Source: Usnea hakonensis
Lineage: Eukaryota > Ascomycota > Lecanoromycetes > Lecanorales > Parmeliaceae
DNA: 64,000 nucleotides
Direction of reading: 5' to 3'
Assembly (NCBI GenBank): GCA_013423325.1
Contig: BLJB01000467.1
Coordinates: 1-64,000, forward strand
Position numbers and translations under genes: made by a program. The first letter of the stretch is position 1. Each line of letters starts with the position of its first letter. Below the pieces are notes generated by a model. It did no database searches and was not told the origin of the DNA. It worked only from the letters and a program-made list of their open reading frames with translations. Of the stretch, positions 32,351-42,731 are shown piece by piece.

Positions 32351-35326
32351 ATGTCCACGCCGGTCGAAGAAATACGCGAGCCTCAGATTGTGATACCCCA
32401 ATCTATCGCCCACATTAATGGCCGTTCGAGCGATTCCGATGACGAGGGCACGCTGTCTAACGAATATGATCGCCCGGAGCGATCAGCGACCAATGATACC
32501 CAGGTTCAAAATTTTCTTGGCGGAAAAACCTCATACTCACAGTCGCGAGAAGAAGAACAGCGGCTAGAAGATGACCTGGCAATGTTACAGGCGGAGAGGA
32601 AGGTGTCGAGATCCCAAAGCCAGCAACCACCCAGTGCCCTTACTAGATCAATGTCGATACATCGATCACGGTCCAGGCCCGAGCCTGTCGACCAGTTCGA
32701 CGTTGATACAAATCCCATACACGAGAAAGCGTCGACGTTCAAACCACCGGAGCACCCCGATGGGAGCTTCGCCAGGGCATTCAAGAAGATTCATGACTCC
32801 AATTGGTTGATTCGATACTTTATGTATATCGTGCCTCTGGTGTTGATTATCCTTATTCCCTTGCTTCTCGGTGTTCTGGTGTTCAAAAAGGCCACGGTGG
32901 GCGGAGTTTACATGCTATGGTTCTGCGTTTGGCTCGAGATAATTTGGCTCACCCTTTGGGGTGCACGAATCGTGGCGAAGTCCTTGCCATGGCCAGTAGG
33001 CCTCCTCTCTAGCATTTTCACTAACAACAGTAAGAAGTGGAGGGACATGTGCAAACAACTCGAGATTCCGGCCACTCTATTCTTCTGGATTCTTGCTGTG
33101 TTGATATCCTTTCTTCCTATTATGGTACATCACCATTCTGAAGGAGGGACCAAGATCAGGTCTTGGGAAGCGGCGATGAATAAGGTCATCGTCTCCATAT
33201 TCACCGGAGTCACTCTGAACTTCGGCGAAAAGATCATTATTCAGCTCATTGCTATTAGCTTTCATCTCCGAACCTATGCTGACCGCATCGAGATAAACAA
33301 ATTTCAGATTGGTAGTTTAACGAAATTGTATGAATATTCCAAAGAAAAAATTGCAATGGAAGACTCGGATTTCGAAGAGCGTACCCCGTTGGGTTCTGGA
33401 GCGCGAACTCCAATGCAGTATCTGAACGACGCACAAAAGAAAACCCAGAGTGTCTTTGGCAAGGTCGGAGATGTAGCTGGCAATGTTGCAGGAGACTTTA
33501 CCGGCAAAGCAGTTGCGAAGAGCACCCACCCTCGGCAACTCGTACTCACCTTGTTGTCTTCCCCTTCGCAGTCTCAAGTGCTTGCGCGACGTTTGTACAG
33601 GACCTTCGTCAAGGAGGACGCCGATACCATTTCCTCAGAAGACTTGAAGCACGCTTTTGACAACGATGAGGAAGCAGATAGCGCTTTTGCCATGTTTGAT
33701 AAAGACATGAACGGGGATATATCCATGACCGAACTTGAGGCTGTTTGCGTTGACATTGGGAAGGAGCGCAAATCCATCACAGCATCATTGAAAGATCTGG
33801 ACTCGGTGGTGGCAAAGCTTGATGCAATCCTGCTATTCTTTGTCCTAATAATCACTGTCCTAGTCTTCCTTTCGTTGATATCCACGTCCGCTGCTGGTGT
33901 CTTGACCAGTGCCGGGTCTGCTGTCCTGGCGTTATCGTGGCTTTTCTCAGCTACAGCCCAGGAGTTCCTGCAATCGTGCATATTCGTTCTCGTCAAGCAC
34001 CCCTTCGATGTCGGCGATCGAATAACAATTTACGGCAACACAGGTGCGGCTCTGAAAGGTGACGATTACCTGGTCAAGGAGATATCCCTTCTTTTTACGG
34101 AGTTCAAGAAGATGGAGGGCCATATAGTCCAAGCTCCCAACAGCTATCTAAACACGCTCTTCATCCTGAACATGCGTCGTTCCGGAGGTCTTGCGGAAGC
34201 AGTCCCACTGACTGTCAAGTTCGGCACTACTTTAGATCAAATTGATGAGCTGCGCTCTCGCCTGCTTGAGTATGTGAAGGCGGAGAAACGAGAGTATCAG
34301 CCGAACATCTTGACAGAGATTCGAGACATCGTCGAAGCGTATTCTGTCAACCTTAATGTCGTATTTTTTTACAAATCGAATTGGCAAAACGAACTTCTTC
34401 GCCTTCAGCGTCGTAACAAGTTCATTTGCGCTATGATGGTATCAATGCAAGAGATCGGCATTGAGGGACCTCGTAGACGAATACCCGGAAACAATGAGGA
34501 TACGCCGTTCTACTACCACCAGACTGGTAGCAAATTTACAGAAAGTTCGAATGATTCAAACCAGGAAAATAGATCTGGTCCGGGCCCGCGGTCTGGATCA
34601 CTGGCTCGCGATCCAGCCTTCGTTCCAAATGCTGCTGACACCTCCGGTATGGATCGTAATCGATCAATCCTGAGGAATGGCTCCGATAAGTCGAGGCCAC
34701 GAGGTGAATCTATCTCGGCTATGTCTAAACGTGTGGACTTCTCTCTTGGTATGAGAGACGTGAGCTCTGCGGACATCATGGGCGACTTGGACGACAATCG
34801 CAGCCAGACTCGTGTCCCGGAAACTAGAAACGACTCTAAATACCGTGCTCGCGAGACTCGAACTCGAATTGCCGAGGAAGACGAGGCCAATCGCCAGGAA
34901 GATGAAGCGACGATTCGACGAGCTGAATCTCACACTAACAACAGTCGATCACTTTTCAGTATGGGCCGACGCATCTCCACGGATTCACAGTCTAAGTTAA
35001 GACGAGGTAGCTCCCTCATTCGTCGCAACCGCTTCTTCTCCAGGGACAAGAGTGCAGACGAAGAAGACGAAGAGAGAAATTTGATGGAGCAGGGCATGGC
35101 AGATATCCCTGAGGCGGCTGTGCCTTCTGATAGAATGGATTCACGCACCGGAATTGTCAGGCCCCCGGCTGTTCTGCCAAGCACTGAACCTGGGCTTTTG
35201 GGTTCCGTTATACCTACGACTGGGCCTACGAGCAGCGGTGCGCTGCAGTCATTTGACGACCGTATGCGCCTCGAACACCCTGGGAGAAATCGAATAGAGA
35301 ATTTCGAAATGAGGAATATGAGATAG
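32351..35326 (+). CDS. EF-hand MscS-like mechanosensitive channel
   Basis: Calcium-modulated mechanosensitive channel of the fungal MscS group (related to fission yeast Msy1/Msy2), which releases ions and calcium under hypo-osmotic stress at the ER or cell cortex. The unbroken 991-residue frame has a disordered charged N-terminus (1-150), four hydrophobic helices (about 155-310), an EF-hand at about 448-459 with the canonical loop DKDMNGDISMTE, and two more helices (about 490-545). Then comes the MscS pore/beta domain signature with SWLFSATAQEFLQSCIFVLV and HPFDVGDRITIYG. The last 250 residues are disordered and rich in Arg, Ser and Asp. The ATG at 32351 is the first in frame after the pyrimidine-rich leader. 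No intron is required. Confidence 0.92.
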   Translation: MSTPVEEIREPQIVIPQSIAHINGRSSDSDDEGTLSNEYDRPERSATNDTQVQNFLGGKTSYSQSREEEQRLEDDLAMLQAERKVSRSQSQQPPSALTRSMSIHRSRSRPEPVDQFDVDTNPIHEKASTFKPPEHPDGSFARAFKKIHDSNWLIRYFMYIVPLVLIILIPLLLGVLVFKKATVGGVYMLWFCVWLEIIWLTLWGARIVAKSLPWPVGLLSSIFTNNSKKWRDMCKQLEIPATLFFWILAVLISFLPIMVHHHSEGGTKIRSWEAAMNKVIVSIFTGVTLNFGEKIIIQLIAISFHLRTYADRIEINKFQIGSLTKLYEYSKEKIAMEDSDFEERTPLGSGARTPMQYLNDAQKKTQSVFGKVGDVAGNVAGDFTGKAVAKSTHPRQLVLTLLSSPSQSQVLARRLYRTFVKEDADTISSEDLKHAFDNDEEADSAFAMFDKDMNGDISMTELEAVCVDIGKERKSITASLKDLDSVVAKLDAILLFFVLIITVLVFLSLISTSAAGVLTSAGSAVLALSWLFSATAQEFLQSCIFVLVKHPFDVGDRITIYGNTGAALKGDDYLVKEISLLFTEFKKMEGHIVQAPNSYLNTLFILNMRRSGGLAEAVPLTVKFGTTLDQIDELRSRLLEYVKAEKREYQPNILTEIRDIVEAYSVNLNVVFFYKSNWQNELLRLQRRNKFICAMMVSMQEIGIEGPRRRIPGNNEDTPFYYHQTGSKFTESSNDSNQENRSGPGPRSGSLARDPAFVPNAADTSGMDRNRSILRNGSDKSRPRGESISAMSKRVDFSLGMRDVSSADIMGDLDDNRSQTRVPETRNDSKYRARETRTRIAEEDEANRQEDEATIRRAESHTNNSRSLFSMGRRISTDSQSKLRRGSSLIRRNRFFSRDKSADEEDEERNLMEQGMADIPEAAVPSDRMDSRTGIVRPPAVLPSTEPGLLGSVIPTTGPTSSGALQSFDDRMRLEHPGRNRIENFEMRNMR

Positions 35327-35583
35327 CAATGATGAGATGATGTATAGATCTAGTCACCCGCGAATGTTGTTTAGACATAGAGGGCATTCAAGTTGTGTTT
35401 CCGTTTCGTGGACACCTTAAGTCGCGTCATGAAAATCTGGGGCAGAGTAGCCGCTTCATCCAATAAGTGGTCTTTGCCCGGATCAGCAGTGTCGCATTCA
35501 GACTCAACTCGAGGTATAGCGGCACTACAACACAAAATTAGAGAATTTAGATTAGAGGTGAAGCCACGACAGTGAAAGCTTGT

Positions 35584-36590
35584 CTATATGATACTGGAAA
35601 GCAGTCTATCTTCAACTCCTTTCAATATATACTCGTGCTCTATAACTTCCAGGTTCTCTGCTTCACTCTGGAACAGCTTATCTGGATCCTGGCCCGGTTG
35701 GAACATTCCCGCGCCGGCCCCTGGATTCATCTGAGACATTTGCTGCGCCATTTGGTTCGCAGCTGTGGACTATCAGCGAATGCCCAAAGAACGAGAGTGT
35801 GAGCTCTTCACCATTGTCATTGCCGAGGATGAATATAAAGACGGACTGCAGCCCAAAAAGGTTAAGGAAGTACCAAGACAGGCTAGAAACCCATCGCACG
35901 TCCAAATCCCGAGTGGCAACGCCAGACTGCAGCATTGATTTGAATCGTATGGTAAGAGGGAACGGGAGCTTCACTGATTGGCGAATACCATATCAGCAGA
36001 GTGACACTGCTGGGCCAAGCATCGAGGGCAGCATTGGACGTACTGATGACAAAACCAGCAAAGAAGGCATTGATCCAGCCCATGATTAGGGTCTGGGGTA
36101 TCATCATCGCCATATTTCCCTTCATCATGCCCATCATACCCTCCATGGCTGCTGGATCTGTCATTGGGTTGCCAGCAGGTTTGCCGCGATTCTCCGGGTC
36201 TTTGAGGAACGTTCCATCCTTGTATGCCGTTACAAGATACTGCTTGCGAGAAGCGAAGGCTGTTGAGGAAATTGCAGAGGAGTTGGAGCGGAGGTTGATT
36301 CCTCGCAGAAGAGACCGCTGCTCTCGCTGCACATGAAGTTCTTGCTTTTTTGGAGTGGTCTGCAGCAGGACCGTTGCGTAGTGGCGGAGGACACCAGTGA
36401 GGACCTGTATGTTGTTAATGACATGATAGCAGGGCTTTGTCCAAAACAGAGACGCACCATGACAATAGAAATAGGGAAGAGAATCCAATAGCTAGACAAA
36501 ATCGTTAACCCAGCAAATAAAGGAGGTCTCTAGGACAACGTACAACAACGCTGGATCTCTGTGGATTGACTGCGCCATCGGATCTGCCAT
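35584..36590 (-). CDS. emc3: ER membrane protein complex subunit 3
   Basis: Core transmembrane subunit of the ER membrane protein complex, an Oxa1/YidC-superfamily insertase for tail-anchored and multipass proteins. Exons 36590-36544, 36491-36458, 36404-36044, 35973-35812 and 35762-35584 give 260 residues. The joined start is MADPMAQSIHRDPALFYWIL, then PISIVMVLTGVLRHYATVLL with the first helix. Then come the conserved NPMTDPAAMEGMMGMMKGNM, GWINAFFAGFVIMKLPFPLT, RDLDVRWVSSLSWYFLNLFG, and a methionine-rich cytosolic end (NQMAQQMSQMNPGAGAGMF). The raw frame is interrupted at each intron, so simple ORF calls give false tails. It is convergent to the channel gene (257 bp) and divergent from SPC2. 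Confidence 0.95.
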
Positions 36591-37490
36591 GGTGGGCGGG
36601 TTATATTTGTGTCGAAGGCCTACGTTGGTCACGGAGATGCTGTTGTCTGAAGTATTTGGCTTAGCGGCCTGATGTGAAGCGGCAGGCGCGCGGTTGCCAA
36701 CGTAAAGTAAAGTACCTTACTCGTAAGTGAATTAAAACGCTAAAGTAGCGCCGGCAAGGTAGCCAGTGATATCGCTTCACTCTGCGCAAAATCGTACTAA
36801 AACACACCTTATTTTAATAAGAGAGACTCGGCTTAGAAATTTCCTCTATTTATAATCGAATAAATAATAATAACAGATTATATTCGTGTAAATAGATAGT
36901 TCTAAATACTATAGTACCTTTAATAACTAAAACGATACTTAAATCTCTTCATTTAATTATCGTTATCCTGGAACTATATAGCTATTTACACGGAGACTTA
37001 GACTCTACTTACTTCCAAAAATACGAGTAGATCGGAGTTTTAATTATAAGACTATAAGCTACTTTACCGGTACTCCTATAGAGTATAACTTTATATTCTA
37101 TACTAAAGAGGCTACTTACAAGTTCTAAGAGATTCTATTAGATAGTATAATATAATAGTATAATAAAGATATATAGATTATTCTTTTCTAAATTAGAAAG
37201 CTTTCTTAATTTTTTTATAATCGTTAAATTATCTAAAAAAAATATAAGATTTTTTAAAAAGTTTACTTTATATAATAAAGAAGAAGCTATGTTAATTCTT
37301 TATAAAATATATGTAATTTTAAGCAATGATAGAAACTAAAGGGGTAAGTCTGAATTTACGTCGCGAAAGCTTTTAGATTTTTGGGTGAGAAGCGGCAGTT
37401 TCAAGAAACCACGTTACATGAGGCTTCACGCTTCGCTTTGCGTTTTCCATCTCTGAGCTCTGCTCTGCAGCGCCTCTTACACTGATGACC
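36591..37490. other. Divergent EMC3/SPC2 intergenic region split by an AT-rich patch
   Basis: Normal promoter-like DNA lies on both sides (36591-36785 and 37370-37490), with a RIP-like AT-rich insertion between. The sequence CGTAAAGTAAAGTACCTTAC sits at 36701-36720. Confidence 0.6.
36790..37365. repeat. AT-rich RIP-like relic between EMC3 and SPC2
   Basis: About 575 bp with composition like the large transposon block. No gene and no clear inverted or direct ends were found. It probably derives from a short transposon copy that was mutated and eroded in place. Confidence 0.55.
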
Positions 37491-38286
37491 ATGGCGGAGA
37501 CAAAAATAGCTGTCTATTCTGTGCCGGGTTAGAGTCTTTGTGGCATTTCGTATGGGCATCATACTGACCTTGACAGATCTCAAGAACACCACCGACGATG
37601 CCCTATCCAATTATCTCACATCATTGAAATTCAAACAATCACACTTCCTTACAGATGTGCGATTGGCACTAGGGTACTCCGCTGTTCTAATTGCTGCAAT
37701 TACCTTCTACGCCGATTACAGATTAGGATGGGACAAGACCAAGGAATGGACCTTGTGGGCCGTTCTCGGTTACTTCACCTTGAATGGAGCTCTAACGTTC
37801 TGGATATGGGGCGTTGAGAGGGGAAAAATATTCGCTGGAGAGTTCAATGACCGTTCAATAGGACGAAAATCGGTAAGTGGGGGCAGCCAGATGCGCAATT
37901 GATAGCGTCGCTGAATCATACAGCAATTGTCGATTGCCTCGAGCGTTGCGAAGCATACCCCCGTTTACAATATCACGGCCGATTATTCCAACGCTGACGG
38001 AGAGTCAAAGAGGCTCGAGTTCTCATCACCCTTCACTCGATGGTTTGACGTCAACGGGCTCTTTGTAGCGAAACCCTTCCAGCAGTGGCTTGCGTCAGAG
38101 ATCCCAATCGTAAGCCAGGTTGACCCCACAAACAAGGATGGCGATGCAAAGGCAGCGAAGATTGCAAATGGAAAGTCTGAGGTGGCCGGACCAGTGGAGC
38201 ATGAGACATATCGTAGCCCAAAGAAGTCAACCACAGGTGCTGCCACGCCAACGACTGTGAGGCCTAAGAGGGGGAAAAAGGTATGA
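37491..38286 (+). CDS. spc2: Signal peptidase complex subunit 2
   Basis: Accessory subunit of the ER signal peptidase (Spc2/SPC25), which links the protease to the Sec61 translocon. Exons 37491-37527, 37577-37872 and 37924-38286 give 231 residues. An ATG two codons earlier (37485) is also in frame. The joined start MAETKIAVYSVPDLKNTTDD is typical, followed by LKFKQSHFLTDVRLALGYSA and two membrane helices (about 53-68 and 82-98) arranged as a hairpin with both ends in the cytosol. The C-terminal domain has PVYNITADYSNADGESKR and ends in a lysine/arginine-rich tail (RPKRGKKV). The first donor GTTAGA is unusual, but the exon junction is supported by the family. It shares its upstream region with EMC3. 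Confidence 0.9.
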
Positions 38287-39891
38287 CCGTGAAGTCATGG
38301 GCTTGAATATTGGATACTTCTGATGGCAAGCTTTATCAAAGCCCTACCAAATCCATGGGCCAGGAAAAGGACATCTTACTGGGGAGAAAAGTTCATGCCT
38401 AATACGCAGATCTTCCACTTGGTGAATCTTTGCTACCTGAATCTACCTCCACTGAATCTATTTCTCCTCGTTTATTTTCCACTCCACTCTTCCTGGCACT
38501 CCAGACACGAGTGTGACTCCCTTTTCATTCCAACCTCACCAAAGTGTTTGTTCCAGAGAATGAATCTAAAAGACCTATTCGATCGCGAAGTCGTTTGTCA
38601 TAAGTACAACACTGCATCGATCGATCGACATCCGAGGAAAGCTGCACTATGCGCGTGGAAGTGACCTTGTATGCATTTCTGCCAACTTCGCTAGCTATAA
38701 TCCTGTATAGATATCATTTATCACTTCGAAAATTGAGAGGCTGTCTTTGGCCTCGAGCATCCAACCAGCAGGGAAATCTTTGAGAAAGGCGTCCATCTTG
38801 AAACTTTTGCGATATATTCATCAAAACATTGACGAGTTCTCGATACATCAAATTCGACACTGATTTGCCGCAACGGCAGAAGCAGTCAAAATTTGAGCGA
38901 AAGGACCGCTGCGGCGCTTACTACCTTACATAATTGGCAACTGAAGACAAAGTAGGTACCTTACCTAGGGAGTAAGAGAGCTAAACCAGAATCCGTCGGC
39001 AACGTAAGCTTAAATTGGCCCTGTGGGCCACGCTCTGAGCTTGTGACCCCAGGGTTGAGGGCCCTCTTAAATAAAAGGCTCGGGCGGCCGCCGTAAAGTA
39101 ATTTCTCTCACAATCTCATCGACAACTAGCGCCCAAAGGTCCAACCTCATCTTCTCTTCAGACACGCCCAAAGTTGATTTACGAAGGACAGACAGTCTCT
39201 TGTTTTCTTGATTTGATCATTAATACGAGTAAAATACCCACTACTACGTATTTTCATTATTGGTAGAAAGCTTATTGCTTACGTGCATATGTCCAGCGTG
39301 TGAGCTTCCCTATTCGAATACTAGCTCTATCGTAGAGCAATAAACCTTCTGCAAGCTTTTGATTTTCACGGTACGTACTCATGCACAGAGGGACAGAAAG
39401 GATCGTCCATATGCAAGTAATGATAATGGCCTCTTCGCTAAACATTATTGGGGGAATCGGGACACGGTTTTCTTGATCCGCAGGATAACAACTTCAGCCA
39501 TGTCGACGGAAAATGTCGGGAATCGTTTCTTTCAAAAATATTATTATGCATCCCCTGCAGTAGTAAGGCTTTTCTTGCTGCGATACGTCAAATCCAATGG
39601 AATCTTTTACCATTTTTCTTGTCATCTATGATTCTTGTCTTCTCAAATACCCTTACGCTTGCCAAGATGTTCGCTCTTGTCTCATTGGATATCAGACACG
39701 CGCCGACAGGTCGATACACGATCCCTTGCATCTCATTTAATCCTTCTAGACCCTGATTGCGCTTCTCGGTCTTTTTTTTCCCTCACCATACGATTCTTTC
39801 CTTCAGGTATTTTCAAAACCTCCCTTGAATAGCAAGGCACTCCCGCCAGACCTTCTCTTCCACATTCCCGAGCGCCTTTACGACCGAAAAT
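38287..39891. other. Long upstream region of the glycosyltransferase gene
   Basis: 1.6 kb without a convincing gene. A TATA-like TAAATAAAAG lies at 39068-39077, followed by pyrimidine-rich sequence, which suggests transcription starts near 39100 with a leader of about 0.8 kb, perhaps with a leader intron. Open frames of 113, 90 and 102 codons (38323, 39359, 39448) have no family resemblance and overlap each other. Confidence 0.45.
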
Positions 39892-41582
39892 ATGATGATA
39901 TTCAATCGATCATGGTTGAGTCCCGGCCGATCTCGCTTTGGAGGCGAGTATCGGTACGAGGGTATTAGAGAAACGACTGACAAGAGGCCGTCTATCTTCG
40001 GACGAGCTCGAATTGCTACAGTCTTTTCACTTCTAATCACCGTTGTTATATTCATGTCTCTTGTGGTATGTCTCGAGCTATACCTGGTTCCCGCTCGTCT
40101 TGCGATTGTATCAGCAGCTGATACGATCCCCTTGCCAAGTTTCACTCGGACTCCATTAGGAACACCTACTTCAAACCGGCCAGTCAAGACGAAATTGCGA
40201 CGTCCAAGAATTCGGCCTTGTTCCATATTCTTATACCTGCGGACAGAAGCGATGTGAATCTGTGCAAAACCATCATCAGCGCCACTATTACTGGATACCC
40301 AATTCCCACTCTCTACAACTGGGCCAAGACCGGCGATAAGATGGCCAAGATTAGTGGTGCGGTGGAATATCTCAGGACCTTAGACTCGAATCATGACGCG
40401 GATATGGTGCTGTTGGTGGATGGCTTTGATCTTTGGTTTCAGCTTTCACCGCAGATCATGATGGACAGATACAATGAAATAAACAAGATGGCCGACGAGC
40501 GAGTCCGCGGGCGAGCAGGTGATGGCGTCAAAGACACCTCAGCCGCGACTCAAACCATTATATTTTCCTCTCAGAAGAGGTGCTGGCCCGGCAAAGGTAA
40601 GGATCTCAGCTGCTCCGCGGTTCCGGAGTCACCACTACCACGTTACATTTATGGACCACAGACGGATGTCGATGTTGGTGATAAAAAGAATCCGTATCTG
40701 AAATTCAGACAACGATGGTTGAACGCCGGTTTCATGATGGGGCCAGTGAAGGAACTGCGTACACTTTTCGAACGGGCTCTGGAAAGAGCCGAAGCTAACC
40801 CCAGCCAGGAGGGACATGACCAGAACGTTCTCTCCACTATCTGGGGCGAGCAGGAATATGTACGGGAAGCCGCACGACTCAGCAAAATTCCATCTCGGAA
40901 GCGAGCGGAGCAGTCCTCGGGGAGTGCGTTTGAGCCAGCTGCCGGAACGAACTACGAGTTTGGTGTTGGACTCGACTATGAGAGTACCCTCTCAATACCG
41001 ACAGTCTTCGCTGAATACGATTCACAGTGGTTGGTCTTCAGTGACAGTGAGACGCTCGACAAGGCGTTCAGTGAATACAATATTTCGGACCCAGGTGCCA
41101 CCTCTATTCAAGCTGATGTCGCGAACGAACCCGCTCCGTTCAGCGCTATCCGTGACGACAAGCCCGGTGATTGGCGTCTACCTACCGAATCAATGAGCTG
41201 GAAGGAGGTGCCATTGTACACCAATCTCTGGACCGGTATCATTCCTGCAGTCATCCACCATAACGCCCACCGGGATGGATTGAAAGCTCTGAGAAAGACA
41301 GTCTGGGATCGGATGTGGTTTCAACCCTATGCTCGCGCCCTTCTTAATGCGCGTATGAGAGAGCCATACAAGCCGATCGCTGTCAGCAAGTCTGATGGGA
41401 GGAAATGGTTCAGCGCGATGGATGGAGAAAAGAGACTCGGTGCTTGGACAGACAATGCTGAACAAGGCGGTTGGATGGACTGGACAGATCTTTGCCCAGC
41501 TGAGGATCAAGAAGAGATCTTTCGAGATGGAAAAGGGCCATGGGTCAAACAGGACATTGGAGAAGAGAGTGTGCATTGGTGA
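39892..41582 (+). CDS. PLOD-type glycosyltransferase, type II membrane protein
   Basis: Predicted Golgi glycosyltransferase whose lumenal domain resembles the glycosyltransferase domain of collagen lysyl hydroxylases (PLOD). Exons 39892-40065 and 40140-41582 give 538 residues. A short cytosolic arginine-rich start is followed by one membrane anchor (about 39-58, ARIATVFSLLITVVIFMSLV). The catalytic part begins FHILIPADRSDVNLCKTIIS. Landmarks: MVLLVDGFDLWFQ with the acidic metal site DGFD; IIFSSQKRCWPG; RWLNAGFMMGPVKEL; GHDQNVLSTIWGEQ; a late histidine in AVIHHNAHRDG. The donor is GTATGT and the acceptor CCAAG. Substrate and sugar are unknown; cell-wall or secreted-protein glycosylation is inference. 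It is the last gene before the transposon block. Confidence 0.82.
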
Positions 41583-41832
41583 TTGTGTTCGTGGTATGTG
41601 GAGTGAGGCGAACTTGACAAAGGGAAAATTAATAATGCATAGAAACCAGCGTGCCGAGCCAAGGTTGGCTTCTACCCGGTGAGAAAGCTGACAGATTAGA
41701 GACAACAAAGGACCTTGGGCATTGCTGATGCCTAAATTACGCAATGACCGTATAGACCACATAAAGGTCATCAAAGTTGACTCCTTTAGGGACGACCTCA
41801 TATTAGTCAAAGATAGGCAGGTTTGCCGAGTG

Positions 41833-41960
41833 TGTCAAGATAGGCATGTTAGCCGAGTCACGTGACTAGATCATGTGACTTGGCGCCTTGGCATCTCTGT
41901 AAAGAGTCTTGCACATTTCTAGCTTCTTCATCAATCAATAAGTGTTCTACATACCTACCT
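41833..41960 (-). repeat. LTR-like fragment, little mutated
   Basis: Read on the minus strand, this segment resembles 61988-62110 (shared blocks include GGTATGT, AACACTT, AAATGTG, AAGACT, TTACA and AAGGCGCCAAG). It includes the palindrome AGTCACGTGACT at 41856-41867. It keeps a normal GC content, unlike the copies further in. It marks the edge of the repeat block. Confidence 0.55.
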
Positions 41961-42298
41961 TATGGCCCCCGGTATATCATGAGGCAAATCATTAATAGAG
42001 GGCGTATTAGTTATTAACTTGTAGCATTTTAAATAAAGTATCCCGCTTAACTAAGCCTTATTATAGAAATATTTATTAGTAGATTAAAAGCTAATAGGTA
42101 ATTTAAATAGACTTACTATTTAAATTAATAACTCTTAATATAAGGTAGGGTCGGAACTACTATCTTATATAATAGAGTATTATATTAGATTAGCTATTAT
42201 TTTAAATAGTCTATTTTATATAACTAGTAATTTCTACTATATTAGTATATAATCTAACTTTTATTAATAATATATTAATAGACTTTTAATATCTACTC

Positions 42299-42470
42299 TA
42301 TTAAAATTGTAGGAAGAGTACTTCGTATTAGTTAACTATCTAGAAGAAAAGTGGATTGCGTAAGACTATTTATAAAAGATACTAAGGCGCTAGATATATA
42401 ATAAAGTTATATAACTCGGCTAAGTTATCTATTTTAATATTTCTATTTAAGCGTAATTCGCTTTTAAATA
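42299..42470 (+). repeat. RIPped LTR-like fragment
   Basis: Plus-strand similarity to 61977-62150: GTAGG near the start, TAAGACTATTTA, ACTAAGGCGC, ACTCGG and TATTTTAAT occur in the same order with C-to-T and G-to-A changes. It is an eroded copy of the same repeat. Confidence 0.55.
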
Positions 42471-42616
42471 GCTAACTTCTATATACTTCGAATATCGGGT
42501 ATCTAATATAGATTTTAAACTTTACGAGAATAGAAAACTTTAATCTAATTAATATAAGATTTAAGTAGTAAAGGTATACTTTTTACTATTAATAAATTAT
42601 TATAATTATAATAAAT

Positions 42617-42731
42617 CCTATTATAATATAGGGTAGGATATATCGTAGTTGTATTACCTATGGAGTGCTACGAAGGAAAGTAAGACTAAGAAGGTAGAGT
42701 TACGTAACGAAGTTATAATCTACTTTTAATA
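42617..42731. repeat. Direct repeat copy 1 (probable LTR end of Copia-like relic)
   Basis: 115 bp that aligns without gaps to 49170-49284. I count ten differences, all transitions. It contains GTTACGTAACGAAGTTA and ends CTTTTAATA where the partner has CTTTCAACA, the inverse of an LTR start TGTTGAAAG. Confidence 0.75.

Noticed and set aside
38323..38664. 113-codon frame downstream of SPC2
   Set aside because: No recognisable domain; low-complexity Pro/Ser/Leu content as in untranslated DNA.
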